In this document: positions 4,301 through 6,043 of the stretch, piece after piece | How positions within the stretch are numbered: the stretch's first letter is position 1 | Layout of the letters: the number at the start of each line of letters is the position of its first letter | NCBI GenBank assembly: GCA_937859105.1 | Contig: CALMAD010000038.1 | Coordinates: forward strand, 1-6,043 | Length of the DNA: 6,043 nucleotides | Source of the DNA: an uncultured Propionibacteriaceae bacterium | GTDB lineage: Bacteria > Actinomycetota > Actinomycetes > Propionibacteriales > Propionibacteriaceae | Reading direction: 5' to 3' | The notes under the pieces: generated by a model | Seen by the model: the letters and a program-made list of their open reading frames with translations, nothing else | Told to the model about the DNA's origin: nothing | Database searches by the model: none | Position numbers and translations under genes: made by a program

Positions 4301-6043
4301 TCTGCGGCCCGCACGCCCTCGTCGCGCGCGAGCAGGACGCCGCGATGATGACCACGCTGGAGGACCGCTTCGAGTTCCTCACCGAGCTGCCCAACACGCC
4401 CGAGCGGTTCCACGAGGCGGCGACCGGGCCGGGCGGCGACCTCAAGCGCATGCTGCTCGACCGCAAGAACTACTACGCGACCACCGGCGGCCACGGCGGC
4501 TGCCGGGGCTGCGGCGAGGTGACCGCGATCCGGCTGGTCGTGGCGTCCAGCCACGCGCTCGGCGCCCAGCGGCAGCAGCGGCGGCGCGCCGAACTGGAGC
4601 GCCTCATCGCCGCGCTGCACGCCAAGTCGGACGCCCTCGGCGCCCCCGACGAGGGCCGCCGCTCGCGCATCGCCGACGAGATCGAGGGGCTGGAAGAGCA
4701 GCTCTACCTGCTGGAGGGCGGGCCGACCGGCCAGGGGCCGGCGAGCACGGTCATCGCCAACGCGACCGGCTGCTCGTCGGTCTACGCCTCGACGATGCCC
4801 TACAACCCCTACAACGACCCCTGGGTGAACAGCCTGTTCCAGGACGCGCAACCCCTGGCCAAGGGCCTCTTCGAGGGCATCGCCGCGCAGACGGTCGACG
4901 CGGTGCGCACGCTGCGCCGCGCGCGGGCCGACCTCGCGGACGCCTACGACCCGGCCGTCGCGGGGCCCGCGCTGGAGCGGCTCGGCTGGGAGCAGTTCAC
5001 GCACGAGGAGCGGGAGCTGCTGCCGACGTTCCTGACGATCGGCGGCGACGGGGCGTCCTACGACATCGGGTTCGGCGCGCTCAGCCGCGTGCTGACGTCG
5101 AGCACGCCCATCAAGGTCCTCGTCCTGAACACGGGGGTGTACTCCAATACGGGCGGGCAGGCGTCCACGTCGTCGTTCACAGGGCAGGACTCCGACCTCG
5201 CCCGCGCCGGCGCCGCCCACGCGGGCAAGATCGAGGCGCGCAAGGAGCTGGGGCTGCTCGCCAGCTTCCACCCGGACGTCTTCGTGGTCTCCACCGCGAC
5301 CGCGTTCCAGGCGCACTTCCTGAAGAACACCGCCGAGCTGATCGCCTACGGCGACGGGCCGGCCCTCATGGACGTCTACACCCCCTGCCAGGGCGAGCAG
5401 GGCATCGCCGACGAGCAGGCGGCCAGCCGCGGACGCCTCGCGGTCCGCAGCCGGATGAGCCCGCTGTTCGTCCACGACCCGCGCCGCGGGCCCGACGTCT
5501 CCGACCGGTTCAGCCTCGACGGCAACCCCGACGTCACGAAGACGTGGGCGACGCACAAGCTCGAACACGTGGGCGCCGACGGCTCGCTAGCGGTGCTCTC
5601 GGTGCCCCTGACGCCGGCCGACTTCGCGATCGGTGAGGCGCGGTTCCGCAAGCAGTTCCGGCCGCTGCGTCCGGCCGAGGAGGCGGCAGGCGTCCCGATC
5701 GACGAGTTCGTCGAGCTGCCCGCCGAGGAGCGGGAGGGCAAGCTGCCGTTCGTCCACTCCACGGACGCCGACCTGCGACTGGTGCGGGTGGTCTGCTCGC
5801 CGCTCATCGTCGCGCTGGTCGAGCAGCGCCGCGACCACTGGAACCTGCTGCGGTACCTCGCCGGCCAGACGCTGGACGCCGCGGCCGCCGAGAGCGCGGC
5901 GGCGCTCGCCGCGCTCCGGGCCGAGGTCGAGACCGCGACCCAGGCGCGCGAGACGTCCCTCGACGACATCGCCCGCGCGATGGCGGAGCTCGCCGCGACG
6001 GCCGCACCGGCGGCGTCCGGGGTGGATCTGGGGGCGCTCGGGC
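1336..6043 (+). CDS. nifJ: Pyruvate (2-oxoacid):ferredoxin/flavodoxin oxidoreductase, elongated NifJ type, 3' end outside window
   Basis: This cytoplasmic enzyme oxidatively decarboxylates pyruvate (or another 2-oxoacid) with CoA to acyl-CoA and CO2, passing electrons through three [4Fe-4S] clusters to ferredoxin or flavodoxin. The window gives 1569 complete codons and no stop. Domains in order: N-terminal domain, residues 1-190 and about 300-350, with YPITPST (T37), Glu70 and VAAR (R122) at the expected substrate and TPP sites; PFOR domain II, about 355-450 (VALGS, VLERSD); gamma domain, about 545-745 (SVGGYGT, KSGAATNYF); ferredoxin motifs C850/853/856/860 and C980/983/986/990; TPP domain with GCRGCGE (C1056, C1059), NATGCSS (C1146), GDGASYDIG (G1237-G1239), NTGVYSNTGGQ (1265-1275) and YTPC (C1351). 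These last four cysteines match the expected ligands of the TPP-proximal cluster. Mostly helical insertions lie at about 191-300, 870-970 and 1078-1136, and an extension follows about residue 1400, so it exceeds ordinary 1170-1230-residue enzymes. The second ferredoxin motif ends CG where CP is usual. ATG 1336 is chosen because homology starts there. Upstream in-frame ATGs at 1207 and 1210 lack a ribosome-binding site and would add a low-complexity lead. The substrate is inferred from family. Confidence 0.95.
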   Translation, partial: MKHAAKYSGIPAVINGNGAVAHVMTHVCGGVIGYPITPSTEIAELFEAARSAGGVNVYGRHPFFFEPEGEHSAQSGALGAALTGGQFVSNASSSQGILYAMESHFVTVGKKVGGFVLQVAARVVSKHSLNVMAGHDDVYALLPSGYTVLFGANPQEAADLAAISYRTSALSLIPVANAMDGFSTSHMMSEALLPEPDLLREYLGDPAGRIPCPTLAQELVFGAKGRVAQLNAWLDRHSGRLDAAHAAALRDYLDVHADAVERDHDAALAAASLRWIPDDLRGAWTRQWKHAFEKGTRQLVPAFVDPNNPGMTGPVQNQPDFQAGAVDHRTHFASAVPDLVRRAMDEYADLSGRQYHPIMTYDTEDADVVMVALGSVTDDVRAVLPYLRAQGIKAGLVSVKMLQPFPEADIVAALDGKKSVLVLERSDQMALTQLVTSALYKGQDNIEKVRHAGIPAMTHPVPDLSSAIFGLGGHDLQPRHLVAAFKAMDAQSVPPLIYLGSQFFDPDPSPELKPLQDRLRAAYPETAAMALETEENPQLLPEQALRIRFHSVGGYGTIATGKLLTDILAGVLDMYSKSAPKYGSEKSGAATNYFITLSPKPVLTTNAELEDVEVVISPDHKAFAHANPLKGLVEGGTFLLQSSLAPAEVWRDLPSSVRRTIRAKRIRFFVLDAFAVAKEHAPDPNLQTRMMGIAFIGAVAAHVDRVAAGASREEIMDKVRVQITKKFGSKGETVVDANMAVVHDGAEAAVAVDYDSAELASLSDLAGPLPLRTVALSAQMAECGAHCASAGGLFDYSYYDTMTGKPFRDGTIAEAPVLPGTGLFVPPGTAAGKDKGLFRRTVPDFQPDLCTGCMECALVCPDAAIPNQASEIDELLRTSVRVAGLAEPERTRALDAVGVLTAEVRSLYRGSKKDARTFADLVAEASSRVVEPDAQPAVAKLVATLASYPVARTRAFFDALEKQQAGSGGLFAATIDPWKCTGCLECVDICGPHALVAREQDAAMMTTLEDRFEFLTELPNTPERFHEAATGPGGDLKRMLLDRKNYYATTGGHGGCRGCGEVTAIRLVVASSHALGAQRQQRRRAELERLIAALHAKSDALGAPDEGRRSRIADEIEGLEEQLYLLEGGPTGQGPASTVIANATGCSSVYASTMPYNPYNDPWVNSLFQDAQPLAKGLFEGIAAQTVDAVRTLRRARADLADAYDPAVAGPALERLGWEQFTHEERELLPTFLTIGGDGASYDIGFGALSRVLTSSTPIKVLVLNTGVYSNTGGQASTSSFTGQDSDLARAGAAHAGKIEARKELGLLASFHPDVFVVSTATAFQAHFLKNTAELIAYGDGPALMDVYTPCQGEQGIADEQAASRGRLAVRSRMSPLFVHDPRRGPDVSDRFSLDGNPDVTKTWATHKLEHVGADGSLAVLSVPLTPADFAIGEARFRKQFRPLRPAEEAAGVPIDEFVELPAEEREGKLPFVHSTDADLRLVRVVCSPLIVALVEQRRDHWNLLRYLAGQTLDAAAAESAAALAALRAEVETATQARETSLDDIARAMAELAATAAPAASGVDLGALG

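Noticed and set aside
1129..5568. A 1479-codon open frame on the minus strand across the oxidoreductase gene
   Set aside because: It is the antisense shadow expected in GC-rich genes, where third-position G/C removes stops from the opposite strand. Its product is Arg/Gly/Val/Ala/Asp-rich with repetitive composition and resembles no family, while the forward frame carries a complete set of PFOR motifs.
2184..5636. An 1150-codon forward open frame in a different register from the oxidoreductase
   Set aside because: The product is dominated by Arg, Pro, Gly and Ala with no domain. The motifs lie in the frame starting at 1336, which stays open to the window end.

Overview
The window is about 70% G+C. 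Both genes use codons strongly biased to G or C at the third position. The smaller gene ends in a motif (SYGQ) that I recall from actinobacterial proteins. I therefore infer a high-GC actinomycete; genus is not determinable from this sequence.

Layout, left to right. Bases 1-236 hold no gene I can support; the last ~35 bases are a decayed flank of the repeat that follows. Bases 237-452 are a tandem array of about 7.5 units of 27, 29 or 31 bp, non-coding in my reading. Bases 501-525 are an inverted repeat placed like a terminator for the gene to its right. A small leftward gene (911 down to 546) encodes a 121-residue SRPBCC/START-like protein. A 424-bp divergent intergenic region (912-1335) follows. 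It contains leader structures for the leftward gene, two overlapping palindromes at 1096-1122, three GAACGT-containing direct repeats, a -10-like hexamer and two perfect hairpins just before the next gene. From 1336 to the right edge runs one very large rightward gene, cut by the window end. It is a single-chain, NifJ-type pyruvate (2-oxoacid):ferredoxin/flavodoxin oxidoreductase.

The oxidoreductase is the core of the window. At least 1569 residues are encoded without a stop, against roughly 1170-1230 for ordinary NifJ/PFOR enzymes. All the expected parts are present in order: N-terminal pyrimidine-binding domain, PFOR domain II, gamma domain, two CxxCxxCxxxC ferredoxin motifs, the four cysteines expected for the proximal cluster, and the thiamine-diphosphate motif. 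The extra length comes from three internal mostly helical insertions and a C-terminal extension that is not finished at the window edge. The catalytic residues look intact, so this is a structurally elaborated enzyme and not a decayed one.

I see no direct functional link between the two genes; they are divergent neighbours sharing a control region. The parts most worth a second look are the elongated oxidoreductase, its structured leader and possible redox- or cAMP-type operator, and the strand-asymmetric tandem repeat. I did not find an obviously new multi-gene system here.
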